A DNA stretch of 34,422 bases from NCBI GenBank assembly GCA_024638305.1, contig JAHEKN010000019.1, forward strand, positions 1-34,422, in the 5' to 3' direction. Positions 33,672 through 34,422 of the stretch are shown piece after piece. Numbering within the stretch: position 1 is the stretch's first letter; every line of letters begins with the position of its first letter. Source of the DNA: Gemmatimonadota bacterium (GTDB lineage Bacteria > Gemmatimonadota > Gemmatimonadetes > Longimicrobiales > Gaopeijiaceae). The notes under the pieces are model-generated. The model saw nothing but the letters and a program-made list of their open reading frames with translations. It did no database searches and was not told the origin of the DNA. The translations under genes were made by a program, and so were the position numbers.

Positions 33672-34422
33672 CTATTCCTCCTCCCCGGACGGGTCGGTGC
33701 CTTCGTCCGCGGCCTCGTCGGTGTCTTCGACCGGCACCGGCTCCTCGTCGGTCCCGGCGGCGTCCGCTACCGCCACCGCGGCTACGGCCGCCTCCGCAGC
33801 CGGTGCCTCCGGCGCTTCGTCCGTTTCGCTCGCAGCCTCATTTGCCCCTGCGGGCGGGGCTCCGCCCTCGAGCGCGCCTCGCTCGATGACCACCGTCCCG
33901 GCCCAGAGAAGATCGTATACGGACTCTTCTCCGAAGGGCCGCACCTCGACTCCCGGCACGTTGCGCGCGGAGAGGTAGAGGTTGTGGTTGGTGCCGTGGG
34001 TCAGGATGAGCACCTTCCCCTCCGCCTTGATCCCGGAGAGGAAACCCACCAACCGCGACGTCTTGGGCTCGCCGTACTCGAACGCATCGACCAGCACGAC
34101 CCGATCGTCGGCGGCCCGCGCGTTCAGCGCCGACTTGCGCGCGAGGGCGCGTACTTTGCGCGGGACTTTCTGGCGCCACCCGTGCGGCTGCGGTGGAAAC
34201 GCCCGGCCTCCACCGGCCCACTGGGCCGCGCGGATCGTCCCTTGACGGGCGCGCCCGGTCCCTTTCTGGCGCCACGGCTTCCGGCTCCCGCCGGCAACCG
34301 CCGACCGGTTCTTGGCAGCCGCCGTGCCCTGGCGCCGGTTGGCCCGTAACGCTTTCACGACCCGGTGCAGCACCGGCTCGTTTATGACGCCGTCGAACAA
34401 CTCGTCGGGGAGCCCCCGGGCC
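33672..34422 (-). CDS. rplD: 50S ribosomal protein L4 with long acidic C-terminal tail, 5' end outside window
   Basis: Tunnel-lining protein. The visible part begins in mid-frame ([20 protein letters not shown]) and continues with [40 protein letters not shown] and [18 protein letters not shown], the extended loop, then the core to [13 protein letters not shown]. After it 65 residues follow (bases 33675-33869) that are Ala/Glu/Asp rich: 21 acidic, no Lys or Arg. Typical L4 stops at about the point where this tail begins. The true start codon lies beyond base 34422; codons within the window are internal. rplC and rpsJ should lie further upstream. Confidence 0.96.
   Translation of the reverse strand, partial: ARGLPDELFDGVINEPVLHRVVKALRANRRQGTAAAKNRSAVAGGSRKPWRQKGTGRARQGTIRAAQWAGGGRAFPPQPHGWRQKVPRKVRALARKSALNARAADDRVVLVDAFEYGEPKTSRLVGFLSGIKAEGKVLILTHGTNHNLYLSARNVPGVEVRPFGEESVYDLLWAGTVVIERGALEGGAPPAGANEAASETDEAPEAPAAEAAVAAVAVADAAGTDEEPVPVEDTDEAADEGTDPSGEEE

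Noticed and set aside
1..34422. tRNA genes, CRISPR arrays, IS elements, phage or defence genes
   Set aside because: None seen on either strand; gaps between genes are short and none shows such structure.

Overview
The window is a gene-dense, high-GC bacterial segment with two blocks. Bases 1 to about 19,415 are a surface-polysaccharide biosynthesis locus. Bases about 19,500 to 34,422 are the 3' part of the S10-spc-alpha ribosomal protein cluster. All genes but one lie on the minus strand. The RpoA and ribosomal protein sequences, with the WecA/AsnB/GT4-rich polysaccharide locus beside them, look most like Gemmatimonadota or a similar high-GC Gram-negative lineage. That assignment rests on sequence impression only; no search was possible.

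Polysaccharide block, in transcription order (minus strand, right to left): Wzx-like flippase, SAM methyltransferase, GT-C-like membrane protein, GT4, GT39/ArnT-like membrane protein, two more GT-B glycosyltransferases, an AsnB-type amidotransferase, a WbpA/WecC-type UDP-HexNAc dehydrogenase, another GT4, a WecA/MraY-type phosphoglycosyltransferase fused to a CapD-type N-terminal module, UDP-glucose 6-dehydrogenase, and a UDP-glucuronate decarboxylase that turns in frame into quinone-oxidoreductase sequence at the left edge. Starts and stops overlap by 1-8 bases through most of this run, so it is probably one or a few operons. One GT4 gene (17136-18281) points the other way. It shares a CATG start with the flippase and overlaps a further GT4 gene tail to tail. 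Together the genes would make nucleotide-uronic acids and probably UDP-xylose, load the first sugar on undecaprenyl phosphate, extend and methylate or amidate the chain, and export it by a flippase route.

Ribosomal block, in transcription order: rplD (cut by the window end), rplW, rplB, rpsS, rplV, rpsC, rplP, rpmC, rpsQ, rplN, rplX, rplE, rpsH, rplF, rplR, rpsE, rpmD, rplO, secY, adk, map; then a strong sigma70-type promoter; then rpmJ, rpsM, rpsK, rpsD, rpoA, rplQ, and an unrecognised membrane-anchored 172-aa protein, closed by a strong intrinsic terminator at 19508-19535. Two usual members are absent from their usual slots: rpsN (between rplE and rpsH) and infA (between map and rpmJ).

No tRNA, rRNA, CRISPR array, insertion sequence, phage or defence genes were seen, and no stretch over 300 bases lacks a gene. 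I did not find a clear new system. The points most worth a second look are the chimeric gene at the left edge, the WecA-CapD-type fusion, the alpha-operon-linked unknown protein, the acidic tail on L4, the CGAA repeat at the rpsM start, and the missing rpsN and infA.
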